Shown here: positions 32,293-44,309 of the stretch, in pieces
Numbering within the stretch: position 1 is the first letter of the stretch
How the letters are laid out: every line of letters begins with the position of its first letter
From: Owenia fusiformis
Lineage: Eukaryota; Annelida; Polychaeta; Sabellida; Oweniidae
DNA length: 64,000 nucleotides
Assembly (NCBI GenBank): GCA_903813345.2
Contig: CAIIXF020000003.1
Location: 29,589,248 to 29,653,247, forward strand
Direction of reading: 5' to 3'
Notes under the pieces: generated by a model
The model's database searches: none
The model's input: only the letters and a program-made list of their open reading frames with translations
What the model was told of the DNA's origin: nothing
Position numbers and translations under genes: made by a program

Positions 32293-32569
32293 ACCTTTTA
32301 TTTTGAATAACAAGCCGGAAGTTTGTTCTCCGCCCGGTTCTCTGATGTCCGGAAATTATGTACACAATTTTTTCTAGAATTCTTGGGCTTGCTCCATCGC
32401 TCAATCATCAATGTTGAAATTAATCACTTGTATCGGCTCTGCTATAATCTAGTCACGAGAATACAGGGAATCCCATTTTAAGATGGCAAAAAGTATGATG
32501 AAGACCTGGGGATGAAAAAGGATCTTGTTTCTTCTAGATCAGCACATCTTGACGCAGTTTATCGTGAAT

Positions 32570-33127
32570 ACCAAGGGTAATAATGTAATCTGGTGTCCAA
32601 GGTATCAAGCAGATATAAGCAAACTAGAGAAAGTTCAACGTAGAGCGACCAAGTTAATCAATGGTTTACAAGATCTACCATATGAAGAAAGGCTAAGTAG
32701 TCTCAAACTCTATTCCCTGGCATATAGAAGGAAACGCGGAGATATGATCCAGGTGTATAAAATACTGAACAATTTAGAAAATCTCGACAGTGGATTATTC
32801 TTCACCAAACATGACAGTGCAACCAGAGGGCACAGGGACAAACTTTATAAGCAAAGGTCCAGACTAGATGTAAGGAAAAACACATTCAGTCAACGCATCA
32901 TTAATGATTGGAACAGTCTCCCTACAGAAGTGGCACAGGCAGAAAATCTGGATGTCTTCAAGACAGCTCTGGACAGACACTGGGTGTATCAACACTACCG
33001 GCTATAGGTTTCCCCCCTTTTTTGTCCTTAAAGTTTGTACTAAAGCTCAGATCTAAACTATGTTTGAACAGATGAGACTAATAACTGGAGTAACCAACTA
33101 GTCTTAATACTGATGATGATGATGATG
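32570..33127 (+). mobile_element. 5'-truncated LINE, C-terminal end of the reverse transcriptase ORF and 3' tail
   Basis: The open frame ending at 33007 encodes the region after the RT core typical of CR1/L2/Jockey-like LINEs: ISKLEKVQRRATKLING, then YEERLSSLKLYSLAYRRKRG, DMIQVYKIL and the terminal NDWNSLPTEV. It is followed by about 100 bp of 3' UTR and a TGATGATGATGATGATG tail. Upstream domains (endonuclease, RT catalytic core) are absent, so it is a dead-on-arrival insertion; its single open frame suggests it is fairly young. Confidence 0.85.
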
Positions 33128-34665
33128 GGAATACAGGGACATCACAGAATACACTTCCAAATCTATTGCCCATTAGATTTCAATACTGATTTTAGAATTT
33201 TTCACGTGACGAGATATTTTTGCATCTTCCTCAGAATTTAAGCACATGAGACAGCACAAAGAAAATTTACAGTACAAGAGGTGAACTGTCGAGGAAACAG
33301 CGGCTTATGCAACACAACAACAACATTTTTATCCTAGGCTCCAATCCATCAATAAATGTCTATAGTCTACAGTGCTGATATATAATAATTAAGGGTGCGT
33401 TTTCAAACTAAACAGAGTGCTCCTATCAAAATGGATTTGCCTACATACTCCTGAGACTCTTATCTGATAGATAGAATGCACAAATAAAACAAAAGTTTTG
33501 CTATTATAGGTAAAAAGTTCTCTTGAAATTTCGAAGTGATTTTACCTGTTAATTCTGTCCATGTCACGCCATTTTTGCGGAAGTTACACTGAAATGCAAA
33601 CTCCATGAAACGAAACGAAATCACTAGAAAAAAGCATGGCACACATTGTGCGCATGTGCAGCAAAGTTTAGACCAATGAGATTATTTGATTATTTTGCGC
33701 GTATGAATTAGTCCCGGAATTAGTTGCTTCTGAGCACTTACAAGCTTACCACAATAAACAAACCTGGCAGAGACTACCCTTAGCCTACTTCATTTTGGCG
33801 AAATTTCAGCTCAAACTCGTGACAAATGCATTATGCATACGCTGGTGTGAAGCCTTGGAGACACTCATTTTGGTAAATATGATTTATGGGGTATACTTTT
33901 CTGCAGTTTGTGGGAGTTTGGGACATTAAATGTTAAAATTCAAGAAAATATGCCAATTAAACGACTGATCAATTAATATATACCAGCACTGTACATCAAA
34001 AATCTTTACTAAACGGACGTTGCGATTTATGGTGGATACAATGGTAAAAATAACATTTTTCTGGCTATATACGTGATTGCCTGGTCTTACACCTTCTCTG
34101 GTGAACCAGAGACATATATTTCGATATATGCATGAACATCAAACAAATAAACATTTACTTTTCAAAATCGATGTTTGAACCTTTAAAAAGCCAAATTTAG
34201 ACTGGGGATTGAAAAGGTTCTTTTATTTCTCTCGGTAGACCGGAAGTAAATTTATGAGTCGAGCAAAAAGTGATAATGTTTTTTATGAAGTGGGAAAGTC
34301 AAAACAGTACTAAAAGAAGTCATAGTAAGCATTAGAAGATCATTTAAAACCATTCAAATCGACGGCAAAGTTAGTTGAAATGACTGAAATCTTTATATGT
34401 TATCTTCTTCATCTTTGCGGACCTCAGAGAAGTCACTTCCGGTTTAATAATCAGTGATTTTATCGATCAAAAAAATTTTCTTTTTGAATTTGTCCGATAT
34501 TTGCTAATATGGTATGTATATTTGTGCTGATTGTTAAATTACAAAATTAATAGGTTGGGTATAGAATATGTCAAAGTCGTTTGATCTTGTCCCAGAAGCA
34601 ATATTTCGTCATTTCTGTCGCCTGGAATTCCTTTAAGGCTCTTAAGCAGGATTGGCTATCAAAAT
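33128..34665. other. Intergenic, nothing coding recognised
   Basis: Unique AT-rich DNA. One segment (about 34425-34450, reverse complement ATTAAACCGGAAGT then TCTCTGAGGTCCGC) resembles the NDRG promoter region near 26.2 kb, and CCGGAAGT motifs recur at about 32313 and 34241. Confidence 0.5.
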
Positions 34666-34737
34666 GCTAAAGAGCCTTAAAATTTAAGGCTCTTTAGCCC
34701 AAATGCTAAAGAACCTTAAAATTTAAGGCTCTTTAGC
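34666..34737. repeat. Two tandem 33-bp palindromes
   Basis: 34666-34698 is a perfect inverted repeat (GCTAAAGAGCCTTAAA and its complement around one base); 34705-34737 is a second copy with one change. Related bases lie at the right end of copy A. Confidence 0.85.
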
Positions 34738-34744
34738 ATTTAGC

Positions 34745-36253
34745 AATTGTCGGTACTCTAGACTCTGATGTGGTGGCACGCTAGAGGACCGACAAATAAA
34801 TTGTCGGTACGGGAGATATGCTGTGTTTACACGCTAGAGGACCGACAAATATTGATTTTCGAATTTTCTGGCGCATGCGCAATGCGCGGGGGGATATTTC
34901 AGATATCATACGGATATTTTGGGAACAAGTGCAAAACCCGGGGAGGGCATTAGCCCCGGTTACCCGGGGATTACCAAACCCAGTCAAAAAATGGTAGCCC
35001 GGGAACAGGGAATGGTAGTAAACGTTGAAAACCCAATAAAAAGGAAGGGGCGTTTGCTACCCATTAGATAGAAGAAAATAGCTAGAATGTTTTTTAGAGC
35101 TTATCGTATGGTATGAGGTTCCATATCCATCCGCCAAAAGGTATATAGTCCATTTAAAAACCTGTGGTATCGTTCTAAATAACCCATAGTTGGCTTCTAG
35201 GGTACCTAGTATGCCACTATTTGGTATCAAAATAAAGAGGAGTTCAACTTTCATTTGAATTACGAAAATAGCGATGTAGGTCAAAATAGTTCCGAACGTG
35301 AGGATGTTTACTTCGCGTTTGCCTGTCATATCAGAATTGAGGAAGTGGTAGCAAACGCGAGTTACAATAAACGGACGCTGAAATCTCAAAAAGTAACCTG
35401 ACTCCCTATAATTTGATGTAAGTCTATCGAACCCCTATATGGACAGGTGCATTTTGATATATAACACTATGGGGGGTAAGCGTTTCATAGTTGGTCACGA
35501 ACGCCATATGTGCAAAGTATTGTTATGAATTTTCGAATTTGGTGTTGGATTACGGTACTCATACCTTATAGCACAATTTTTGATGGAAGTTGCATTTGGC
35601 TCCCTTAGTTAATGGCCACGATTCCATCTCGCATGAGAGAGCTACCAAACGCAAAGTAAACAGTGATATATTCCAAATGAGATATTTCTCCTGTGCCATG
35701 GCGTAGTAAGGGTAGAGGTCGACGGGGGCGAAAGCATCCCCTCCTAATTGTATATATCGACCCATTAGGCTACATAGAACAAGAAAAGAGCTTTAAAATG
35801 TTTTTTAATTGAAGCTTGTAGGACAATTTTGATGGAAGTTGAATCAATTTTTTTCGAAATAAATTATGGCTCACAAGTTAATGCCTGTCTGCCTGTACGA
35901 TTCCATACTGCAAAAGAAGCACTATCCCCCCCTCAAAAGAAAAAAATAGGTCTTGCCGGGATTCGAACTCGGGACCGAGTGTGTTCGAATCGTGCTCGCT
36001 AACCACTAGACTACCAGTGATGAAGTTATTTATGGAATTAAAAGTAGTGAATTTATTTATGAAATTGTCGGCTCTCTAGCAAAAACACGTATCAGCCACT
36101 TGCGTACCGACAATTGTCGGTTCTCTATCTGACACTACTAGGTGACGATAGAGTGCCGACAATTGTCAGTACCCCAGCAAATACCCCTGGACAGTCTCCA
36201 GTACCGACAATTGTCGGTCCTGGAGCCACTCCGTAAATTTTAAGGCTCTCCAG
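34745..36253. mobile_element. Palindrome-rich DNA element, copy B
   Basis: Matches copy A over its length but lacks its two insertions, and instead has about 125 bp extra at about 34938-35065. The right end TAAATTTTAAGGCTCTCCAG is the reverse complement of copy A's left end, with two differences. ACCGACAATTGTCGGT-type palindromes occur at 36104, 36153 and 36202. Confidence 0.75.
35949..36020 (-). tRNA. tRNA-like segment inside copy B
   Basis: Counterpart of 31684-31756: on the minus strand TAGTCTAGTGGTTAGCGAGC and GAGTTCGAATCCCGG. It differs from copy A at several places; this copy looks more tRNA-Glu-like. Confidence 0.45.
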
Positions 36254-37734
36254 GCGCGGCCAAAACTAAAAGTTCACTTGCTTGTGTTGTGTTGCCTTAT
36301 TTCAAAAAATGATTGAGTGTCCCTTGATTGAGTTCAATCATATGGCACCGTAATTGTCGCATTATATTTTCTTTATCCAGATTTTGTTATTTCTGAAATT
36401 CATTTTCATCTTTATTGCATTTCTATGATCTAATTTGCCCTTGGTGGTACTGATTACTTAGTAGTGGCCCGCTCAACAGAGTCAATGCAGAAACTTTTCA
36501 TATGGTTAAAATGAGAAATTATTTTTGTGTTGAAGATGAAGATGCTAATTTAAAACGAGGGATGCATGATCTGAATCAGATATTGTCAATACTTCCATTG
36601 AAATTAAAAATAAAACTGTCGAAAATTCTTCGCGATGCACTATTAAAGGGGGGGGTGTATAGAGGGTCTTGGAAATGCATATACAATATTTTTCAGCTCT
36701 CTTATACCATATACAATATTTTTTCACCATATACAATATTTTTCACAGCTCTTATACCATATACGATATTTTAGGTGAAATACAATATACGATAATTTTG
36801 AAACTGCTTTTGATTAAAGTTTGGATATTTATAAGGAAATAATATTAGGAGAGAATCCATGTACTAAAGTAAATGTATTATTATAAGGGAAATAGACTCC
36901 ACATACATACCACAATGATTTCATTTATTACATTATGAATAAGACACCATTCGGGTACATCCGCATTTTCAGGTAAACAAGTTGATTTAAAACACATTTA
37001 TGATATAAGATTCATGACTTATCTATAGTGATTTCACAACCTACTTTGACCAAAAAACTAACTTTAACATTTCTGCAATTTGCTAAAGCCATTAGCCCAT
37101 TACCTGTAAAAGTACCATAAAGATATTCAAAATTAGCACAAAACCTGCATCATTAGAATGGGTGGAACTCAGTGTTCCTCTTTCTTATGACCTACTTTCC
37201 CATGACATATTTTAATGTCAATGGAATCCTTCATAGTGAGCCAGGGAAAAAAATCCTTGAAACATAATTGATGCAAAATTGAGAATGTGGAATAAAAGAT
37301 TCATCATGTGTTCTATGAAAATAAAGTTTGCTGAGGAAAATATGTATCAGATAGGTAATGAAGATTCACAATGCACAATGATTTTGTAAAGCAGTTACCT
37401 GAAAATATTAAGTATTGAAAACAGTTTCAGAAATAAAGGACTTCACAAACTTCCATGTAGATAATTCATTTTTGATTGGACTCGAGTCTGGAAATTAGAG
37501 TTTGAAATAAAGGCAAGATGAGACTTGATTGTTTAAACATTTGAAACAAGAGACACTTCGGGGTTTCAGATAAGGCAGCCTTAAAGACAGTATAAGTTAA
37601 ATAAAGGTGTGTCAAAATAAAGCAAATTTCCATAAAGTTCAAACCACATGTTTCACGAATGATTTCAAGGCAAAGATGTATTGATGAGAATGAAAACTAC
37701 TCCATGCAACTAGAAATAACTTTCTTTTAAAGGA

Positions 37735-39290
37735 CCACAGATGGTATTGCAACAGATTTCAGTCATATATTGGATTTTGGCTATTTTCTGAGGATTTGAA
37801 CAGGTGCATACACTCCCCTCCATAAGTTTGGCAACCCTTTTTCCCCCATTGAACTACGTGTTAAAGCCTCTTTACCTTTGAATTTTTATTTACTTAACCT
37901 GCATTGAAAATACTTATACTATTGATGGAAACGTAATTTTACTTTAATTCCAATACCTCCAAATTTTCTCAATTTTTTTCCTCAATTACACTAGGTCGGA
38001 AATTGATGATGAATTTGATGAATTTTTGAAAATCGACATTCCCATGTTAACCAATGGGAAATGGTAGGTTTGCCGCAAGTCATATGACAGAATATCCATC
38101 CATCCGAGTCCTTGCAAAAAATATGAGTTGGGCAGGTAATTGAATTTGCTAACTTTATTTAACAAAAAATTGATATGTTTCTTCAGGTTCAACAAAGTAA
38201 TAGGGCTTTAAAGTCAAAATTGTTTTTCAAAAAACCTCTCCCATTGAAATAACACAGGAGGCGAAAAATTCTTTTCAAAAATGACTTTGAAGCGCTGTAA
38301 CTTTAATATTCATCAAATAAACTAAACACTTAGTGTTCAAAAAAGTTAGACAATTCAATTTTCTATATAAACATATTTTTTGCTGAATCTTTTACTGAAA
38401 AGATATCCTGATTTCTGATTTGCCCTGAACCCTCCATTTCCCATTGGATTACATGGGAATGACGATTTTCAAAAATTCATCAAATTTATCATCAATTTTC
38501 GACCTATTGTAAATGAGCAAAAAAATTGAGAAAATTTGGAGGTATTGGAAAAAAGTCAAGTTACGTTTCCATCAATATTATAAGTTATTTCATCGCCGGT
38601 TAAGTAAATAAAAATTCAAACGTAAAGAGGCTTTAACACGTAGTTCAATGGAGAAAAAAGGTTGCCAAACTTATGGAGGGGAGTGTATGTTAGGCCAATG
38701 CATTAACTCCAGGACAAGCAATCATAGAGATTATAAAATAATTTGGACTTTAAGTCAGGGAAGGTGCAAATTTGCACCCCATCAACATGTTTTTTCTGTA
38801 ATGTTGTCCTGATTTCCAGCCCTTTCCACACCTGTTTTTCAATGTTTGTTGCATCGATCACTCTGTTGCGTTTTAAATGAAAATATGATTCATGCAGGGG
38901 TTTAAAAGATATCAATTTTGAATGACCAAAATTTAGCTGAAAACAATGGATCACATGAGTTTTCCCTATGGGAAAATAACATGGGAAATACATGTACAGT
39001 TTTCCACTTTATCCCAAATAAATCATATTTTAGAGGTTAACTGTGTCTCAAAACTGTGTCTCAAAGTGCAACATATTGGTGCATCAAACATTGAAAAAAC
39101 ATATGTGGAAAGGGCTAAAAATCAGAACAAAATTTCAGAAAAACCTTCCCTGTCTCAAAGTCCAAATTATCATCAATTGCTCAATCAAATTGCTTGATCT
39201 GGAGTTAATGCATTGGCCTAACATATGCACCTGTTTAAATCCCCAATAAATAGCCGAAATCCAACATATGACAGTTTGAAGACCAAATAA
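37735..39290. repeat. Large palindrome interrupted by a MITE in its left arm
   Basis: The left arm (37735-37808 plus 38688-38960) and right arm (about 38960-39290) are reverse complements, sharing AGGTGCATATGTTAGGCC, AATGCATTAACTCCAG and AGCCCTTTCCACA. It folds at about 38965. Non-coding. Confidence 0.8.
37811..38685. mobile_element. Tc1/mariner-type foldback MITE, 875 bp
   Basis: Terminal inverted repeats of more than 250 bp start CACTCCCCTCCATAAGTTTG, with TA on each side (37809-37810 and 38686-38687). The opposite palindrome arm keeps the empty site with a single TA. No transposase remains. Confidence 0.88.
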
Positions 39291-39454
39291 AAACCTTTTG
39301 CTATATAATGCTATATTAGCATTGTGATGCGTGTATTAAAACATGCGCTGTATGAACACTTTATACTCAAATATGTTAATGATTTATCCCACATACCCCG
39401 AAACACGAGTAGCCATAGTGACCATATTTTTCATCAAAATTAAGATGAGTCAAC

Positions 39455-39975
39455 GTCGCCAACGTGCAAATGCCAATGTTTTTGCTATAAATCAAGCAAC
39501 AATGGTCTGTACGACCTGTAATAAATATATAAGCAACGTTTTTATCACAAAATTCTTTGCCGGTTTTTTTAAATAATTTTCCATATGATAGATAAAAATA
39601 ATCGAATAATCGAACGGAGGGGGGGGGAGGGAAAGGAGGGGGGGTGGAGTAATATGTCTTTAAGGTGGAAGAGATTTCCACAAATTCGTGTACTTGAAAA
39701 ATGAACTCACTTACTCAGTAACTTGATGTTACAACTCTGAGAAATGAAAAATGTCTTATAAACATATTACTCCCCCTCCGTTCAATTTTAACGTTAGATT
39801 TTAACGTTAGATTACTTTTTATATAACGTATGGTAACGTGTTTTACAAAACCAATGATGACAATAGTTTTGTGATAATTACTTCACTTACAAGTATTTAT
39901 TACAGGTCGTGTAGACCCCTGTTGGTTGATTTATAGCAAAAAAATGGCATTTGCACATTGTCGACCCTGCACTTT
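39455..39975. repeat. Inverted repeat pair with purine-rich centre
   Basis: AACGTGCAAATGCCA and TTGCTATAAATCAA, then CGACCTGTAATAAATA, recur inverted at about 39890-39965. Inner sequences (GGAGTAATATG and CATATTACTCC) also pair. Non-coding foldback. Confidence 0.65.
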
Positions 39976-40036
39976 TTTAATAGATATTTTATTTTAAAAC
40001 TCCACAGTTCAAAAAAATCCAAGAAGACCTAACATA

Positions 40037-42189
40037 CGAGGGGTGATCCAAAAGGCTTGGACGCCCCGCTTTAACTTTGCTATTTTCTAATATAATTACA
40101 TGAAACTTTCAGATAATAAAGATAAACATCTGAACAACTTTGTGTATAAGTTTCAATAGAAAATTAGGTAACTGGTCAACTCGTACCCAAGACAACTCGT
40201 ACCCAAGTCAAGTCGTACCCAAGACAACTCGTACCCAAGACAACTCGTACCCAAGACAACTTGTACCCAAGTAAATGTTTTGTTTTGAATCAAGTGTTGG
40301 GCTGGGAATGGGTATAGATATACATATTATAATGGTTACATACAGTTCAGAATAGTTTGAAGTATGTAGAAGAGTTTTTGAAAGAAATCGATTGAAATTT
40401 GTGACCAAATATATTGGTCACAGATTCAGATGTTCGAGGGAAGAGATTTATGTTTATTCCACATATTCATAATCATTGTTCACAATATTAGTGGTATTTT
40501 TGTATGTTAATGAGTGTGTGGAACAAGTATCAGATCTAATTCATCTTGAAATATGGTATTATCAAAAATATAAAGATTTTCAAAACTTGGGCCTATTTCT
40601 TATTAAACAGATAATCTATTTAGGATTTCATATTATCAGATTAAAGAATGATAATTCTAAGAAGTCACTTTCATAAAATTAAGCAATAAAAAATATTATA
40701 AATAATATGAATATCAAATATTATGTTGATACTTATTCATACATGATATAATACACTTTGCATGCATGTGTTCAAATATAATGCAATTAAGTTCAAAATG
40801 GAAAAGAAATTAACAGATTAAAGTTCCCTTATTAATTTTCTCTGAATGCACTAAGCTAAATTAATTGTTTGATTCATTTGTTGAAAAGTTACTGTTGTAA
40901 TTATATTCATTTATATATATGTATTACAAAAAAGTAGAGAACAAGCCCTTCATAGCACTTCAAAGGTAATCCAAGTAAAAACAAAATGCTTTGCTTAATC
41001 CATTGAGAAAAAATGTCTTCTAAATTCAGAAAAAAATATTGAGGCACATTATAACATTAAACATTTTGACACAGACTCAATTTGTTTTCTTATATGCACC
41101 CATAATACAGAAAATAAACGTGGGTACGAGTTGTCTTGGGTACCAGTTGACTTGGGTACGAGTTGTCTTGGGTACAAGTTGTCTTGGGTACGAGTTGTCT
41201 TGGGTACGAGTTGACTAGGAAGCGAAAATTATATATTTTACTTATTTTTCTAAATATTTTTTGATACCGGGTCCTTGCTACCCGGAACGGTATTTAATTA
41301 TAAGAAATCTTGTCACAACTGTTATAATATGGCAAATACTTTAGGTTCAGGTGCACAACCTAACACCAGTCATGATATGAGAGATTTTCCAATTTTCAAT
41401 CTGAGTGTCATCTGCCATCATCCTCACATATTAAGACCTACTTTTCAACATATTTTCCACGAATTTGAACACATTTTTCATACCGCTTTACCAATGAATG
41501 AAAGATATTTATGAAACCGCCATTGTTTATGTGATACAAATGCTGCTGGAGTGCCACTCTTAACCTCATCCAATGAGTAAAACATTTTCTTTCAACCCTC
41601 CTTTCAACTTGGAGAAAAGAAAGAAAATCACACGGAGCCATATCTAGACTGTAACGTGCCTATGGTAGTTGCTCAAGGTCAATAATAGTGAAAATATATT
41701 GTAGTATTCTTTGTTTCACTTTGATTTCTTTCATGTTCTGCATTTCAGCAGCCATCTTGGAGCAAAAATGATACCAGAATGTGGGTTGATTGTCTGATGT
41801 CATTTTCTTAGAACTTGACATATATGGCCATTGTCATATGTGACATTATGATTAAAACACAATTAATTGGTTGCCGAGTAACAAAGGAAGTAAACTAACA
41901 TGGTTTAACATTCAAAATTTAAGAAAAGATAGTGGTCAAGACTTGCAAAACAAGTCAAAAAGCGGCAACATTTAAGGCTGAAAGTTGTCATGTGCGAATA
42001 CCGTTCCGGGTGGCAGGGTCGCTAAATTAATAACTATTGAGAAAACTACATAAAATATATCATTTCACCATGAAATTAATACACAAAGTAGTTAGGTTGT
42101 TGGTCTTTATTATTGGAAAGTTCAAAGTAATTTTATCAAAAACCAACAAAATTAGAGCAGGGCTTCCAAGAGTTTTGGATCACCACTCG
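40037..42189 (-). mobile_element. Mariner-like element with long inverted repeats, internally interrupted
   Basis: Ends are CGAGGGGTGATCCAAAAG and the inverse (TTGGATCACCACTCG), each next to TA. Inverted similarity continues for about 280 bp to ACCCGGAACGGTATT. The minus strand at 41438-41660 encodes the C-terminal end of a mariner transposase: LDMAPCDF with the third catalytic Asp, then FHSLVKRYEKCVQIRGKYVE. The N-terminal half is absent. A minisatellite-ended insertion (40175-41214) splits the low-coordinate repeat. Confidence 0.8.
40175..41214. mobile_element. Element with minisatellite inverted ends inside the mariner repeat
   Basis: Both ends are arrays of about six 15-16 bp units, ACCCAAGACAACTCGT at the left and ACGAGTTGTCTTGGGT at the right, in inverted orientation. 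About 840 bp of AT-rich non-coding DNA lies between. The outer bases are GTCAACTCG and CGAGTTGAC. Family unknown. Confidence 0.65.
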
Positions 42190-43817
42190 TATTCCCCCGT
42201 CCACTGCGTCTATTCATTTAGCCATTCAATTGTAAACTTTCTCTTGAAAAAATAAATCTTCAAGATTTGTTGAATTTTCTACCAAAAATCAGCTAGATCT
42301 ACCCCCCCCCCCTCCGTTCATTTCTTCTGATCATCCGGCGTGATTCTTATTTGAGACTATATTTAACACCTCCTGTGAAAATTTGAATGAAAAGGGCACA
42401 AAACTCTTAGTTTGAGAAGGATTGTTTCTAAACTTACAGTATTGATTGACCTGGAATGTGGAACCAATTAGAGAGACTACTTTTCCATGTTTTTCCAACA
42501 CGGTTACAGTAAGAGAGTTGGCACAATGGGGAACTTTAGGGTGCACTTTCTTCATAATTAGCCTTTTTTAATTCTAGATACCATATACCATATATTTTCT
42601 ATTATACCATATACCATATTTTTTACAGCTCTTATACCATATACGATAAATTTTTCCCCCTCTTATACAATATACAATAAATTTTCAGCCTCTTATACGA
42701 TATACAATATCTCTATACACCCCCCCCCCATTAAAACGAACAGTTTACATGATCCGTACTCTCTTAGGCTACTGGGGCTTCTCTATCTTGGCTCGGGTAT
42801 CTTGGACACGAAGAGTTTGTTTTTATACCCTTTAATTGCACATGACAACAATAATAAACAATATGGATGAAGTAATTGGTGACAAAATTTCACGGAATTG
42901 CAAAAGACCTGTTTTGTAAAATTGATGCGAAGACTGGCATTTTATTCTTGAATTCAGAGCACCTGTAGATTTTCCAGTGATGTAAATTGTAATACATGCC
43001 ATTGTAATTTGTATATTATACATATTTTTTATTTTTGTTTTATCAATTGTTCGCTTTATTGGGTGATTCATCGATGGAAATTGATTGTTTTCAAGAGACC
43101 AATGAACTATTTTTATCATTTATTTATTCCATTGTCAAGCCTATGTCTCATTTGTCACTACATGGGCATTCAATAGAAGGGTATGCAACTCTGTGTTATT
43201 ACATGAGAACTTCAAAATGAACAGTGCCATGCTTCCCTTGATCTAGAAGTGATTGCAATAAATTGATAAGGAATAAATTCTTACACCATGATCGACACCA
43301 ATTGCACTGTCGTCTCATGCCATCTTGCAACAGGTTGATTATGTTCAAACAAATCCGATTTATGTATAAATGACATAATATTTAGGCTATAATATATGAT
43401 TTCAGTTTTATAATTTATAATAATATAAAACGCCAATACGTCTATATAAATAGAATGATTATTATAAACCAACCATCAATTTGTACATTAAAATGTATAA
43501 GACCTAAGAAATAAATATTTGTCCTGGGGATCCTTATATACATCACAATGAAATAGAAAATGAAATTCTTATTAAACACGTTTCTTGTGAAAGCCTGCTG
43601 TAAATCACAAATTAAATGATATATATACATATGATTGCATAATTGTCCCTCACAAAACAATGTATAACACTGTCTATCGTAATCCCATAATGAAATAGTT
43701 GCATATAGTAGTATGGTATAATAATCACTATGATTAAACTTTTATCTTATATCTAATTGTTAAAATAGTACGATTAGATATATATGTTAAACCGGACCTG
43801 ATATCCCAACTAAGGCA

Positions 43818-44030
43818 ATGATAAAATGCAGCTGATATATTCTTAATATGACATGATAAAACGCAGCCGATATATCAATTATACTATGACATGACAAAAC
43901 GCAGCTGATATATCAATTATACTATGACATGACAAAACGCAGCTGATATATTAATAATACTACCATGATAAAACGCAGCTGATATATAAATACTTAGATA
44001 TGCGGTAAACTGTATCTGATATACTAATAC
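43818..44030 (+). repeat. Tandem repeat, about 40-45 bp unit
   Basis: Five to six copies of ATGACAAAACGCAGCTGATA followed by TATCAATTATACT-type spacers. It lies just downstream of the secreted-protein gene. Confidence 0.85.
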
Positions 44031-44309
44031 AAATATAGACATTTGATGCATTGGAATTAACAAACGGATTCCATTTTACCATGGGCTTTCAAGAGAAGCC
44101 CACGATTATACCATTGGCTTTCAACTTTTGAGAGCCCATGATTATATAAAATGTTACAATTGTGCATGATACAATGTGATAAAAGCTATCATACTATATG
44201 TATGTGATTCACATATACTTAGGAGACCTATACTAATGTTACAGTGTCCAAAGCTATCCACTAACTGTGAATAAGTCTAAAATCAATCTGAAGATGAAGT
44301 CAATGGTGT

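Larger units (their letters stand above)
36648..42729. mobile_element. Composite element of about 6.1 kb with G-run terminal inverted repeat
   Basis: The left end is a G run then TGTATAGAG and the right end is CTCTATACA then a C run, flanked by ATTAAA at 36642-36647 and 42730-42735. Just inside both ends are TATACCATATACAATATT-type tandem motifs in direct, not inverted, orientation. The interior is mostly other transposons (listed separately). No polymerase, capsid or transposase of its own was seen. The superfamily is unknown, and it may be two separate insertions. Confidence 0.5.

Noticed and set aside
36648-42729. Polinton-type element, because of the 6-bp duplication
   Set aside because: No protein-primed polymerase, integrase or capsid-like coding region is visible, and the ends do not look like that family.
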